The notes under the pieces were generated by a model that ran no database searches, had not been told where the DNA came from, and worked only from the letters and a program-made list of their open reading frames with translations. From Platerodrilus igneus (taxonomy: Eukaryota > Arthropoda > Insecta > Coleoptera > Lycidae): DNA of 64,000 nucleotides. Positions 53,731 to 64,000 of the stretch are shown here, piece by piece. Position numbers and translations under genes: made by a program. How positions within the stretch are numbered: the stretch's first letter is position 1; each line of letters opens with the position of its first letter. The stretch spans positions 13,432,501-13,496,500 of the forward strand of contig JARFIW010000170.1 in the NCBI GenBank assembly GCA_036346225.1, given 5' to 3'.

Positions 53731-54619
53731 GTGACGCCTATCACGTGTGTTGAAAATTCGTTTTCACCTCTGATTTATCTTGTAAGATGTTGGTTTTGAA
53801 TATATCTTTGAAAAAAATTAGGTTTTTCACTCAAATATCTAATAAAAAATAATTTTTTAAATTTTAATAGCTTTTGGGTAGAAGAAATACAATTTGGCAA
53901 CATTGCATTTGGTAACTTTTATCTTATGTTGCCATATTTAAAGCAGTTTGAAATGTCAATCTGAATGATTAAGTCGGCCATTTTTGTATAGCGATTGTTT
54001 ACCTTTTACATATGTTATTTTAAACTTAATTTATTGGCATTTTTCCTTTATAAAAACAGGGTATTCATATTTTAATTCTCTCAAATAATTACCTATCCTA
54101 ATTTAGGATGAAACTAAAGCATATACCTTTGGAATGTCTTTAACAATTATCTTAACCTCACTTGTGAGTGAATAAACATGTGCTTTGGATTAAATAATTC
54201 TTTCTGTAAGTATTCTTAGCCATAAATAAAAAATTTATTTACCATTTATTACAATTTAAAAAAATCCCTTAAAATGACACTAAATCTGGTTAAATAATTA
54301 TTGTGAACCTGAAATTCCTTTAGTTTATTGAAACCTGTTTTTAGTTTAAATTTTAGTTAAATATTACATTATCTTAGTTTCCCATGATTTTAAAGTGTTT
54401 CCTTACAATCTAGATAATTAACTATAAGTTACGAATTCTTTCTCAAAGAAAATTTTGTTCTTAACACAACTATCGTAATTAACCGAAATCTTATCTTGGT
54501 ATATCTATACCTTCTCAAACACTATAGTAAACTTGATTTCGCTATATCTGCTTTCTAAAACACGATAGTACAGTGAATCCCGCACACCTTAAAGCCTTTG
54601 CTTTAGGCGAACATGTTCG
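53731..54619 (+). other. Internal leader of LARD-like element 2
   Basis: AT-rich, without ORFs. The first bases (GTGACGCCTATCACG) are not a standard TGG-type primer site. Confidence 0.5.
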
Positions 54620-54790
54620 GAAAAAGAATTATGTCTTATCTGATGCTGCGAAAAAATTCTCCTCGAAATTAGCCCCTAAATTCATTTTATGTTAGGTCAC
54701 CCGTGTTGTTAGTTCACTGATCTATGAACTTCAAGACACTGATGGAAAATGTCAAGGAAGGTGGCATATCAAAGACCTTAAACCATTCTC
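54620..54790 (+). pseudogene. Gypsy integrase C-terminal remnant, element 2
   Basis: One frame reads KNYVLSDAAKKFSSKLAPKF, then a stop, then VVSSLIYELQDTDGKCQG and RWHIKDLKPF. This SDA...FS.KLAPKF...YEL.D..GK..G.WH.KDLKP pattern is the chromatin-binding tail of many insect Gypsy integrases. With only one stop in about 50 codons it is the best-preserved coding trace of the element. It fixes the element's strand (+) and family. Confidence 0.82.
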
Positions 54791-55428
54791 TTCTGACCCA
54801 AATGCTAATTAATAATTTTCACGTTTCATTTCTATAACGGTTTACCTAATGTTTTTGTCCCTGCTATGAATTAGTTAACTTTATTCAGTCATTTCTTTTT
54901 TTTATGCAGCACTTACCTTCTACACTTTTGCTTTATTTACATTAAACTAGCTATCTTTTTGCTGCCTGTTTACTTTCCCTTGAATTTATTGTTAGCCACA
55001 TATCTGTTTATTATCTAGGTCCCCCAGTATAACTTTGTTGCTTCATTTAATTAATCCTAGCACTTTTTCTACAACAGATTATTTTGTTTTTAGCATTTAT
55101 CTTATGTTGTTTAATTTCGTGGTGATTGTCGTAACTTTGGTTGCAATAACTCATTGAATTTTTACGATTGGTTTTAGCTGATGTTAAGTGGATGCTTTTT
55201 TCTTTGGACTCCCATTGGAGCCGCGGCCTATGCCTTTGTAAGAAATAGTCCATATTCGCAGTTGCAAAAAACTAGAAGTTTCTATTCCACGCGTTTTTCT
55301 TCTGAATTATTACTGTCGCCCACTATATCCTTTATCATTACTTGTTTTCTTCTTCTATTAAGTTATCAGAACATATAAACTTTTTTTTTGTTGTTTTTTA
55401 TTGAACTTCGTGGTGAAGTGCTATCGCT
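54791..55428 (+). other. Non-coding 3' region of element 2, before the RTE-2 insertion
   Basis: T-rich sequence without ORFs of note; aligns loosely with 33706-34400 of element 1. Confidence 0.45.
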
Positions 55429-55438
55429 TTTTATCGAT

Positions 55439-55620
55439 CATCATCATTTTGTTTTCGACCTTACTTAAGGTCGGTTTGACGCAGCTCTAGCTTTTTTTCT
55501 ATTCTGTGCTAATCTAAAAAGCTCTACATACCCTTCACAACCTAAATTTCTAATAATTTGACTAATATAGTTTGGTCTAGGTCTTCCTATATCCTTCTAT
55601 CTTTTTCCTATCCACCTGGC
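55439..55620 (-). repeat. Repeat of the RTE-2 ORF end in the 3' UTR, copy 2
   Basis: GGTTTGACGCAGCTCTAG at about 55471 and ACCCTTCACAACCTAAATTT at about 55529 repeat the ORF end at 55876-55960. The spacer of about 300 bp matches that of copy 1. Confidence 0.88.
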
Positions 55621-55872
55621 TCTACATAGATATTAGCAACCTGATGTTTGTTAAAGAACTCTAACATGGTTACATAATTACCATTTATAAGGAAATGAAA
55701 TATAACCTGGTTATCCGCTTCAAAAAGGAAAAGTGTTAAATTATATGTTATGGTAAGGCTTAAGCAACGAAACGCTACCAACATGCCAGACCGCTAACTA
55801 ATTGTAAGTTATGTCATGGTGACATTTAGTTACCTGATTTTTATTTTTTTTTTGTTTTGTTTTCGAACTTAC

Positions 55873-56796
55873 TTAAAGTCGGTTTGACGCAGCTCTAAAT
55901 TCTTTTCTATTCTGAGCTAGTCTAAAAAGGTCTGCATACCCTTCACAACCTAGATCTCTGATAATTTGACTAATATAGCTTTGTCTAGGCCTTCCTACTC
56001 TACTTTTATTTGGTAGTCTATAATCTAAGACTTTACTAAATAGTCCATCATGTCTTAACTGGTGCCCTATCATTCTATCTCTCCTGACCTTCAATTGTTT
56101 CCACATACAGGGTTCCTCACCTATCCTTCTATAAACTTCCTCGTTTGTTACTCTATCTGTCCAACTAATCTTTAACATTCTCCTATAACACCAAGTTTCA
56201 AAAGCTTCTATCTTTTTCTTATCTACTTCTTTAATTGTCCAAGTCTCACTACCGTATAGTAGAACGCTCCATACGTACGACTTTAAGAAACTTTTTCTAT
56301 TATCTAAACTAATACTATTAGCTATTAGTAAGTTTTTCTTTTTTGAAAACATTTTTCTAGCTTGAGCTATTCTAGCTACTATATCCCTTCTGCTACGTCC
56401 ATCCTTTGTAATTATACTACCTAAATAGCAAAATTCATCTACCTCCTCTAACTCGGTATTACCTATTTTTAATTTTGGTTTAGAACTAGGCTGTAACTCA
56501 CTTGTCATTATCTTTGTCTTTACTGAGTTAATTCTCATACTATAGTTACTCTGTAGTATCTCATCTAAAATATTTAAAAACTCTCCTAACTCTTTTCTAG
56601 ACTCTGCTATAATGGCTATATCATCTGCAAAACGTAACATGTCTACTTTCTGTCCCTGTACACTAATACTTATCTCTTTTCTCTCTCTAGCTAAGTTTAA
56701 AGCTTCCTCAATATAAACATTAAAAATGAAGGGAGACAGTATACAACCCTGTCTAACACCATTTCTAATCTTAGCTTCCTTTTCTATTTCATCCAA
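55873..56796 (-). CDS. RTE-2 reverse transcriptase palm, thumb and C-terminus (307 residues)
   Basis: The longest intact frame of the window. Residues 12-30 read NGVRQGCILSPFIFNVYIE, then VDMLRFADDIAIIAES (FADD active site intact). The thumb follows (MRINSVKTKIMTSEL, FCYLGSIITKDGRSR), then KSFLKSYVWSVLLYGSETW, AFETWCYRRMLKISWTDRVT and MWKQLKVRRDRMIGHQLRH, ending EFRAASNRL. The first M is internal; coding continues upstream in another frame. It would be the RT of target-primed reverse transcription, but the fragment lacks its endonuclease. Confidence 0.93.
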   Translation of the reverse strand: MDEIEKEAKIRNGVRQGCILSPFIFNVYIEEALNLARERKEISISVQGQKVDMLRFADDIAIIAESRKELGEFLNILDEILQSNYSMRINSVKTKIMTSELQPSSKPKLKIGNTELEEVDEFCYLGSIITKDGRSRRDIVARIAQARKMFSKKKNLLIANSISLDNRKSFLKSYVWSVLLYGSETWTIKEVDKKKIEAFETWCYRRMLKISWTDRVTNEEVYRRIGEEPCMWKQLKVRRDRMIGHQLRHDGLFSKVLDYRLPNKSRVGRPRQSYISQIIRDLGCEGYADLFRLAQNRKEFRAASNRL

Positions 56797-56827
56797 TCTA
56801 ATTACTACGCTTTGGTTTTTATATAGA

Positions 56828-57475
56828 CTAAATAATTTTTCTATCCCTATGAGAGATTCCTATTTTTTGCAAAACCCTGAACATAACAATCCAATTAACC
56901 TTATCAAATGCTTTTTCTAAATCTACAAACGCAAAATGAGTCTTTTTATTTTTTTGTAACCTTTTTTCGATAATTACCCTAATCATTAGTATCGGTTCTT
57001 TAGTCCCTCTGTCTTTACGAAAACCATATTGGTCTTCGCCTAAATAATTCTCAGTCAAAGCTTCTACTCTATTTTTAATTATTGTTGTTAGTATTTTGGA
57101 AGCATGAGAAGTTAAACTAACCGTTCTAAAATTCTCACACCTATCAGCTCCTGACTTTTTTGGGATTGGGATAATAATATTTTTTTAGAAATCTATTGGA
57201 ACCTCACCTGTGTCATATATTACTTTTATTAGTTCATATAATCTATCTAAAGTTTTCTGACTAGCATATTTTATTAATTCTGCGGGAAAATCGTCTATCC
57301 CTGGCGCTTTATTTAGTTTAAGATTCCGAATAGCTCTATCAAATTCCTCTCTTAATATTGAGAACCCTATTTCTACATCCTCTTCTTGGTCGTTCTCTAA
57401 CTCATCTATATCGTCTCCCTTATATAAATCTTCTAAATATCTTTTCCATCTATCTGCTACCTCAACTTTATTAAC
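56828..57475 (-). pseudogene. RTE-2 RT N-terminal part and linker end, copy 2
   Basis: The frame 56828-57058 reads YGFRKDRGTKEPILMIRVII and FAFVDLEKAFDKVNWIVMFR (first catalytic Asp in FVDLEKAFD). Upstream, in broken frames, a KAPGIDDFPAELIKYA-like segment runs to about 57300 and linker residues to 57475. One frameshift near 56830 separates it from the 307-residue frame. Confidence 0.85.
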
Positions 57476-57485
57476 TTTTATCGAT

Positions 57486-59354
57486 ATCTTATCGAATTAT
57501 CGGTTGGTTTTCGCATATTGGGACAGTATGTTTGTATTTAGCTGCTTATAGTTAGGCATTCTTGTGTGTTTATGGCGTTACCGTTTCCAAAAATTACCTT
57601 GAAACAGTGGTTTTTTGTGTGAAGGTATCTGTAGTGATACTTTTAGGTTGTTGTTTCAACTTTTGTCTGATTTTCTTATCGCAGTGGATGCACTCGTTAG
57701 GAAAATGATCGTACTAGTTCTCATTAAGAGTCTAGTAATTTTTTAACTTATGATGTATCTTAACATGTCTGATTAATATAGCAGGTGGTCCTTCAGACCG
57801 ACCTGAATTTAATAGGGACAACTCTCTACATTCTCTCGGACGATTGTTCAAAAGCTCTACTTTTTCTTATCCTGCTGTCTCCGTTTCCGCCTTAGTTTTT
57901 ATTCGGTAAACCTGTTCTTGTCCCGGAACACCCGTCTACCACATAAGAGTGATTTTTCCCTCACTCCGGGCTACTGACCACATTGGTTGGTTGAGTAGTG
58001 CTTTTCTATCCACCTTTTCTATCGCTTTTGCTCAATGCGAGCCCTTCCTCTATTCTCTTCTACCAGAAAGTGTCACTTATACATTTCAAAATGCCTACCT
58101 CCCTCTTTTTACCTTTGCTATATCTCTAGTGCCTTTTCATTTCCGTTAGTCACCGTGTGGTTGCGCGGGGGTTTTCACAGACACCCGGACCACGTCTCTA
58201 GGAATCTTTCGTGAGGTCATGCGGTGCCGCTGTCAGCCGCACGTGGCCGCTAACAGTGAATGTATGTATGAGTGTGTGAATGTGTGAGTGTATGTAGAAA
58301 CGTGTGGATATCTTATCGATATTGTTCAACGTCGGGTGCAGGAATGCACCCACATGCCTTTTTTCGGTCCCTCATACCGTTTTCATTAACGGGCCTGCTT
58401 CACAGGTCGCTCTCTTCTAGGGGGCATGAGTATCTTACCTATATAACGGCTTCGAAGAACCACTCTATCTTGTATCTTTGTGATGGATGACGAAACGGCT
58501 TGGTGAGCTTGGGAATTCTACGCTATATCTTTAATGTATGTAGTCGTAGCGTGCCTTAGCATGCTGGGACGTTTCGGATCCATCTATTGTTATCTAGCTT
58601 TATCTTAATATCTTTATCTTACTTATTCTTTGATAATAACTTGAGACTTTGCCTTATCTTTTTTTGTCTTCCTAACGTTTGGCATTTATGATCAGACGTA
58701 GGAATTATTTTTTGAGTATTGAGTGAAAAAGCTAACCTGATGGTAGAAATGTAATTTGTAAAGTTAGTAACGTAAGAAATTAGTAAGATGGTACTGTTGG
58801 TAAATTTGTTAATTCACAACCATGTCATGAAAAAGTTTTGATGTGTATTGTTTATTAAGCCAGAGTACCAGTACATAAAAATTTGCTAAAGTGCATAGTA
58901 ACTTGCTCTTTTGGGCATTTTAAAATTTGGGATTTTTTTGCCAAAGAAAAAAATAGTTGAAATACAATGCTTATGTGCGCGTGCACTTAAAAAACTGTAA
59001 TGTTAGCTTTAGTTATAGTATATACGTTAGGCGACTTGTCGCATTTGTATTAGTTTTAGTAGTGTTTCGTGCTCTCCGACAAATTTGTGCTGTCGATTAT
59101 AACGGCGCCACATTAAAGACTCGTGTGTGCATTTATAGATGTAGTTCATAAACAATAGGGCTACAAATTGCGCTTCCTAGTTATTCGTAAAACGCGTTAT
59201 CGGTTGAAAAAACCAGGTGGCGCCTAAAATAAACATTTTCTAGAATTTAAGTTAGGGTATATGTAGGTTAGTTAGGATTTAGATATAAGTTTTTACCGTG
59301 CTAACAGTCACTTTCTTTTTTTAAATTTCTTTTCTTTTATGGCTTTTTCGCGAT
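57486..59354 (+). other. Non-coding 3' region of LARD-like element 2
   Basis: No gene. Blocks at 57780-58060 and 58370-58440 align with element 1 (34495-34735 and 36310-36380). Sequence at 58160-58330 is GC-richer (ACACCCGGACCACGTC, GTGCCGCTGTCAGCCGC), followed by a GTGTGAATGTGTGAGTG microsatellite. It ends CAGGTGGCGCCTAAAATAAA ... TTCGCGAT before the LTR. SINE copy 1 is absent at 58042. Confidence 0.6.
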
Positions 59355-59949
59355 TGTTACATGCCAAAATTGGCATTGTACATTTTTAAATAAGTGACTA
59401 AATTCCCGCCACTATTTTAAAATAGACTTGTTCATTTCCATCATTTCGGACAGATGCGTTTGCGCAAAAGAATGCGCAGGCGCGGAGTGATGAGCAAGTG
59501 CGCGGTTTGCGACACGACATCATTATTATTAACCACGAGACGCCGAACGGTAACGTCTACCTGTGTCGCGTTTTTTGTCTTTTCTCTTTTTTAGCATGTA
59601 GGTTCCTTTATTGTATCTCTACCTTTTATCGTTGCCTCTACCTGTATCCTTGCCGCTCCCCTACAAACGAAAGAGGAAAGGCTAATAAATTTGGATCAAT
59701 AATGGCGTGACATAACCCACACCAAACAAGAACAAGGAGATGCCCTGAGATTAACTGCATGGCGCGTTTTAAGTGAGTACTTCACTTTATTTGCATTTTG
59801 AGTGCAAATTGTATCATTGTAAACGTGTTTGGTATGTGATACAATTTGAGACGTAATTATGTCATTATTGTGCAATATTGTGAAACGTGGATCATATCAG
59901 TGTTGCCAACTGTGGCAGTGGCGCTGAATACGTACACGGGAATGTAACA
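59355..59949 (+). repeat. LTR of LARD-like element 2, right (595 bp)
   Basis: Direct repeat of the left LTR, preceded by TTTTTCGCGAT as in element 1. Confidence 0.93.
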
Positions 59950-59953
59950 CTTC
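59950..59953. repeat. Target-site duplication CTTC, right
   Basis: CTTC follows the LTR end TGTAACA and matches 53135-53138. Confidence 0.88.
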
Positions 59954-61086
59954 TCACAGTATTTCTTCAGCTCGTTTTTCCATTCGTCTTTGTACAATTC
60001 TAGTTAATATTTTTGAAACGTGTGCAGTCAAACTTATTGTTCGAAAATTTTCACATCTATCCGCGCCTCTTTTTTTGGTATAGTTACTATGACGTTACGT
60101 TTGAAATCTTTGGGTATCTCGCCTGTCTCATACATATAGCTTACAAGTCGGAAGAGACGTTCCGTTACTGTTTGTCCAGCTGTTTTTAGAGTTTCTGCTT
60201 GCACCTTATCTGTACCCGGCGCCTTACCATTTTTCAGACTGTTTAATGCTAATTCAAACTTATCTCTAAGTATAGAATATCCCAGGTCATCATTTTCAAT
60301 GTCTGATTCCTGTTCTAATGCTGTTAGTTCCTCTCCTGAATATAAATTCCCTATATATTTCTGCCATTTAGCTACTTTCTCTACATTTTCTATAATGACG
60401 TTTCCTTGTGCGTCCCTTATATTTTTGCTATATGGCTTTATATCCCTAACGCTTCCGCGTCTCATATTTTTTCTATATGGTTTCATATCCCTAAAATTCA
60501 TTCTAATTAATTTGTATGCTTTGTCTGCCTTTCCTATTTCCATCTTAGTTTGTACATCTTTGCACTTTTCAACAATCCATTGTTCTTTAGCTTTCCTTCA
60601 TTTGCGAATAATTTCCCATTTTATGGCTTTGTATCTCTGTTTTCCTGTTTCGTCTGATCTATTTTTGTATTTTCGTCTTTCTTCTAATAAATTTAGGATA
60701 TCCTTTGTTATTCATGGTTTCTTATTTTCCTGTTCTGTATACCCTAGACTATCTTTGGCCGCATTCTCTAGGCTGAATTTAATGTTATTCCATTCTGTTT
60801 CTACTTCCTTAGTATCAGAAATTTTCCCGATATCTTTCATCAATTCATTCGACTTTTTTTCAAATCTTTCATAGATATCTTTATCTTTTAGCTTCTCAAT
60901 GTCAAAGTGCCTTTTTCCATTTCTTTTTTTCAGATTTTTAAATTTAAGGGCGGCCTTCATAATTACGATGTTGTGGTCTGTGTCTATATCTGCTTCCGGG
61001 TAGCTTCTACAGTTTTTTACTTGATTCTTAAACTGTTGCCTAACAATAATGTAATCAATTTGACATCTTCCTATATCTCCTGACAT
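59954..61086 (-). pseudogene. RTE-1 endonuclease end and linker, copy 3
   Basis: The frame 60712-61086 begins MSGDIGRCQIDYIIVRQQFK and has ADIDTDHNIVIMK (catalytic SDH-like position reads TDH), then KKRNGKRHFDIEKLKDKD. The frame 60034-60543 has NGKAPGTDKVQAETLK and VSYMYETGEIPKDFKRNVIV. This intact linker shows what is missing from copy 1 at 25290. Between 60543 and 60712 the frame is broken. Confidence 0.87.
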
Positions 61087-61650
61087 CTTCCACGTGTATC
61101 GTCTTCTAGCATGATGTTGAAATAATGTATTTGTGATGGTTAAGTTGTTCTTGTTGCAAAATTCTACCAGCCTATTTCCTCTGTCATTTCTCGTGCCTAT
61201 ACCAAATAAAACCTACTATCGCTCCTTCCCTACCCTCACGTACCACTGCATTAAAATCCCCCGTAATTATTAAATTTTCATGTCCTTTTACGTATCTTAG
61301 TATGTCTTCGATATCTTTGTAGATCGCCTCTACCTCTTCCTCACTGTAGCTAGAGGTGGGTATGTATACTTGTATTATTACTGTATTTACTGGTTTAGAT
61401 TCTAATCTAACCATGAGTACCCTTTCGTTCTTTTGTAAGTAATTTTCTACACAGTGTCCTATCTTTTTTCGCATAACTATCCCTACACCCGAATTTCCTT
61501 CCTCTGATCCTGTATGAATTATCCTAAAGTCTCCACTCCAAAAATCCCCTGCCTCTGGCCAGCGGATTTACTATGTCTAGTGCTAACCTATCCATTTCGA
61601 GTTTCGGGTTCTCTAGCTTACCGACTTGTTTCATACTTCTGACATTCCAC
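61087..61650 (-). pseudogene. RTE-1 endonuclease N-terminal part, copy 3
   Basis: The frame 61184-61474 reads VLMVRLESKPVNTVIIQVYI, SEEEVEAIYKDIEDILRYV and LIITGDFNAVVREG (GDFN motif). Upstream, in a broken frame, WNVRSMKQVGKLEN-like residues (about 61610-61650) mark the start of the endonuclease. It would nick target DNA for priming. Confidence 0.85.
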
Positions 61651-61938
61651 GCCCCGACTCGCAGAATGTTCACGGATCTGTTAGTATACTTTCGGATCAT
61701 ATTCCCTTCCGGAGATCCGAATGGGGGACTATTTTACCTCCGGAAATTTTTACCTCAGAGGAGGCCATCATCATTCCTATCTATTTGAGTACACTGTGTA
61801 CTTGGGAGCTAATGTGTTGGTTTCCCGTTGCCTTCCACGTCGCAGTAGTGTGTCTTAGACTCCTATGGTCTCTGTCACTCTAAGTACCGAAAAAGCTTCT
61901 GCCCTTTTTCGGGGACCAGTCTTAATCTGGTTCCTCAC
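61651..61938 (-). other. RTE-1 5' leader region, copy 3
   Basis: GC-richer sequence (for example CCTTCCGGAGATCCGAATGG) with short ORFs on the other strand that I do not credit. It continues at 63658-63778 after the hAT insertion. Confidence 0.6.
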
Positions 61939-61949
61939 TAGGGATGGAC

Positions 61950-62125
61950 ACGAACCGAACAGGTTCGAGGTTCGGTTCGAGGATCGGTTCGATTTTTCGA
62001 ACCGAACCGAACCGAACCGAACCGGACATTTTATTTTCGAACCGAACCTCGAACCGAACCGGCAAATTTTTCGAACCGAACCGAACCTAGCTCAAGGTTC
62101 GGTCCGGTTCGGTTCGAAAGGTTCG
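61950..62125. repeat. GGTTCG-motif array, left end of the hAT-like element
   Basis: Repeated CGAACCGAAC/GTTCGGTTCG in both orientations, able to form many small hairpins; probably subterminal transposase-binding repeats. Confidence 0.8.
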
Positions 62126-63473
62126 ATTTTTTAAATCTAAATTTAGTTTAAAAATTTAATTTTCACTAAAAACATGTCAATCTTAGTTTCTCCCAAACGC
62201 ACATTTTAAAAATTTCTAGTAGCAAGCATATAAGAATTAGAACGATTTTCTAATGTACATGGTCATTGAGTTTTAAGGCAATAGGTAAATAATCTAATAG
62301 GTATTAGTGATACATATCTAATATATTTTGTCATCGAGCCACGTTTGTAGATCAAACAATTCTAGATTAGTTTGATTTGTTTAATGCTTCTTATTTCAAA
62401 TTGTTGTTTGTTTATAACTAGTATTAGATATTGGAGAAACTCGAAATGATTTTGAAAATTTGGTTTGAAAAACAAGTTTATTTTATTCAATGAACAGAAG
62501 TCGTGTTGAAAACCATCTTAAACATATACCAGCCGAGGTCACGGTCTAGAGACTACAGAAGTTTTCAGAATAAACGAAACAATTTAATTTTTAATCAAGT
62601 ATGTATTACTAATCCATCATTTTGAATTTTTTACTTTTATACGAAAACCAGCTCTCTATTAATATTAAAAAATGTGACCTTGTAGCAAAAACTAATCTCC
62701 TTTTCTTTTGTACATAATCGCTCAACAAATGGTGTTACAAAACGCATGGTACGATAATATTTACGGTTTATTTATTGTGGCCATTACCAACGTCCTTAGA
62801 AGTAGCCGATACTCCAAAAGAATGATCCCAAACTTTCTCTCACGACCAAGGGTTGAAGTTTATGACTCATAGGGGCATAAACTTTTCAATCAATGCCGAC
62901 ATAAAATAACACACTATAATGCAAATAATAAGCAAACATAATGCCCGTGCCATATATACTGTTATATTTTATTATGAAAAACGTAAACACTGTTTGAGGT
63001 AGATTTACGATTCTTTCCTGAACCATCTGATATTGTCTTTTAAAAGAAATAATAATAAAGATAAACTGACAAACAGCTTTTGTTTGTACTGTATAAGAAA
63101 TCAGCAACACCTTATTTATTGTCTTGATACTTTTTTTATACTAACTAAAACTAAAATAAAAGTAATCGCAAAGATCGTGTGATATCGTTCTTTCACGGTA
63201 AAATGACATTAGTAAAATTCATCAATTATTAACACATGCTAAATTTTAGAGGTGGTTTTCACTATTAACCTAATTGTAATTACGCTTTGTTAAAGAGAGT
63301 ACGTATTGAAAAATTAAACCTGGACAAATAGTATTAATATGATTTATGCTACTAAAATCTAAAACATATTAATGTTGGGTTTATTTGAAAATAGCAGCTA
63401 CTAAATATAAAAACTACATTAAACGTTTAAATTGTTGTAGTTGAACGTACTACTTGTTTAAAATATCAAAATT
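62126..63473. other. AT-rich core of the hAT-like element
   Basis: No transposase remnant or other gene seen on either strand. Confidence 0.55.
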
Positions 63474-63640
63474 TCGAACCGGTTCGGTTCGGTTCGAGGT
63501 TCGTTCGTTTTTTTCGAACCGAACCGAACCGAACCGGAATATATTTTTTCGAACCGAACCTCGAACCGAACCGGACTAAAAAGTTTTCGAACCGAACCGA
63601 ACCTAGGGCAAGGTTCAGTTCGGTTCGGTTCGAATCGAAT
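63474..63640. repeat. GGTTCG-motif array, right end of the hAT-like element
   Basis: Counterpart of the left array, in similar layout with AT-rich breaks (GGAATATATTTTTTCG, GGACTAAAAAGTTTTCG). Confidence 0.8.
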
Positions 63641-63778
63641 CCATCACTATTCCTCACTAAAGACCCCACTAATTTAATTAAACCTGTAGATCAGCTCTTT
63701 AGCTCGTTGAAACGCGCAAGCCATTCTACCTGTTCTAGTATTTTAGAACGTCGTCAAGGTGCAGGTCCACTCAGAATT

Positions 63779-63790
63779 GCAAAGATTTAT
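63779..63790. repeat. Target-site duplication of RTE-1 copy 3, right
   Basis: GCAAAGATTTAT, matching 50662-50673, marks the 5' end of the LINE. Confidence 0.85.
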
Positions 63791-64000
63791 ATATTGATTA
63801 TATTTTCTATAATACGCATTTGGTTCGTAACAGAAAAAACACTTAATAGATCGTGTTAACTATGAATGTTTTGTTATTTTTGTGTCCTTACACTACCTCA
63901 GTCTCAGATAAATTTACAAAGTAGGAAAAAGTTATGTCTAATAGTCTATCTACTGACTCATCTTGGTATTTTAATACTGACGTGTAGGCATTCTTGATAT
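63791..64000. other. Sequence right of RTE-1 copy 3, nothing recognised
   Basis: AT-rich genomic flank, probably continuous with 50501-50661 before the RTE-1 insertion. Confidence 0.4.

Larger units (their letters stand above)
55439..57475 (-). mobile_element. RTE-2 LINE copy 2, 5'-truncated, with 10-bp target duplication
   Basis: Flanked by TTTTATCGAT (55429-55438 and 57476-57485). It reads on the minus strand from the linker/RT (57475) to the C-terminus (55873), 3' UTR and a repeat of the ORF end (55460-55610), then the terminal ATGATGATG. It is less decayed than copy 1 and provides the uninterrupted target for the mariner insert at 30222. Confidence 0.93.
53139..59949 (+). mobile_element. 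LARD-like LTR element 2, with nested RTE-2 copy
   Basis: LTRs at 53139-53730 and 59355-59949 (TGTTACA...TGTAACA), flanked by CTTC (53135-53138 and 59950-59953). Removing it rejoins the RTE-1 coding sequence, as copy 1 (25040-25080) shows. The internal region has only an integrase C-terminal remnant (54620-54790) and a long non-coding tail shared with element 1. The LTRs are nearly identical, so this copy moved recently even though it codes for nothing, implying help from a related active element. It holds an RTE-2 copy at 55439-57475. Confidence 0.9.
61939..63649. mobile_element. Non-autonomous hAT-like element with GGTTCG-rich ends
   Basis: Flanked by TTCCTCAC (61931-61938, 63650-63657), an 8-bp duplication typical of hAT transposases. 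Short terminal inverted repeats are TAGGGATGG and CCATCACTA. Inside each end lies a run of CGAACCGAACC/GGTTCGGTTCG motifs (about 61950-62125 and 63474-63640). The middle (62130-63470) is AT-rich and without a credible ORF, so it depends on a transposase from elsewhere. It sits in the RTE-1 leader. Confidence 0.88.
50674..63778 (-). mobile_element. RTE-1 LINE copy 3, full length with nested insertions
   Basis: The element is flanked by GCAAAGATTTAT (50662-50673 and 63779-63790), a 12-bp duplication. Its own sequence is about 4.3 kb, in pieces: 5' UTR (63658-63778, 61650-61938), endonuclease (about 61086-61650), linker (59954-61086), RT and C-terminus (52118-53138), 3' UTR (51815-52117, 51131-51545) and a degraded second C-terminal block with terminus (50674-51130). 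It is split by a hAT element, a LARD-like LTR element and a SINE. The target duplication spanning all of them shows one original insertion. Confidence 0.9.

Overview
The window looks like a stretch of a large, repeat-rich, AT-rich arthropod genome, most likely an insect. I infer this from the transposon families present (Ty3/Gypsy, jockey-like and RTE-like LINEs, mariner, hAT, tRNA-headed SINEs) and the long (TA)n and (TG)n tracts. A leaf-beetle-like genome would fit, but nothing here proves the order. I see no host protein-coding gene and no convincing functional tRNA or rRNA gene.

Layout. 1-9144: a plus-strand jockey-like LINE split by a minus-strand Ty3/Gypsy element (850-7438) with 4-bp target duplications and near-identical LTRs. 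The Gypsy pol region is followed by an OARD1/TARG1-type macrodomain and a CCCH zinc finger, which is not a usual Gypsy cargo. 10882-20832: five related but diverged non-coding units of 1.7-2.2 kb, each ending in a (TA)n tract (two on the minus strand, then three on the plus strand); a sixth lies at 39487-41343. Their layout is conserved: TGCTGTG-like start, CCAAT-like and TATA-like promoter at about +630 to +730, a CAG|GT splice donor at about +1230 to +1510, in most units a box complementary to the 3' end of lysine tRNA near the end, and a CACAGCA-like finish. 20897-21114: a complete hammerhead ribozyme between 50-bp inverted repeats, probably a Penelope-like remnant. 22939-31985: copies of two RTE-like families; one is interrupted by a mariner-derived palindrome. 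32127-38353: a Gypsy-related LTR element that has lost almost all coding sequence (LARD-like) and carries a SINE, then a SINE array. 41379-43700 and 47091-50500: arrays of a GCTAGC-rich satellite in changing orientation, carrying SINE and LINE insertions.

50674-63778 is one RTE-1 element with a 12-bp target duplication. It was later split by a SINE, by a second LARD-like LTR element (53139-59949) that itself holds an RTE-2 copy, and by a non-autonomous hAT element (61939-63649). Target duplications at each level let the order of events be read from the sequence.

Nearly all coding regions are broken by frameshifts or stops. In the Gypsy element many breaks lie at homopolymers although its LTRs differ by about one base, so some may be sequencing errors. 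Most unusual are the macrodomain-bearing Gypsy element, the promoter-and-splice-donor unit family, and the ribozyme in the inverted repeat.
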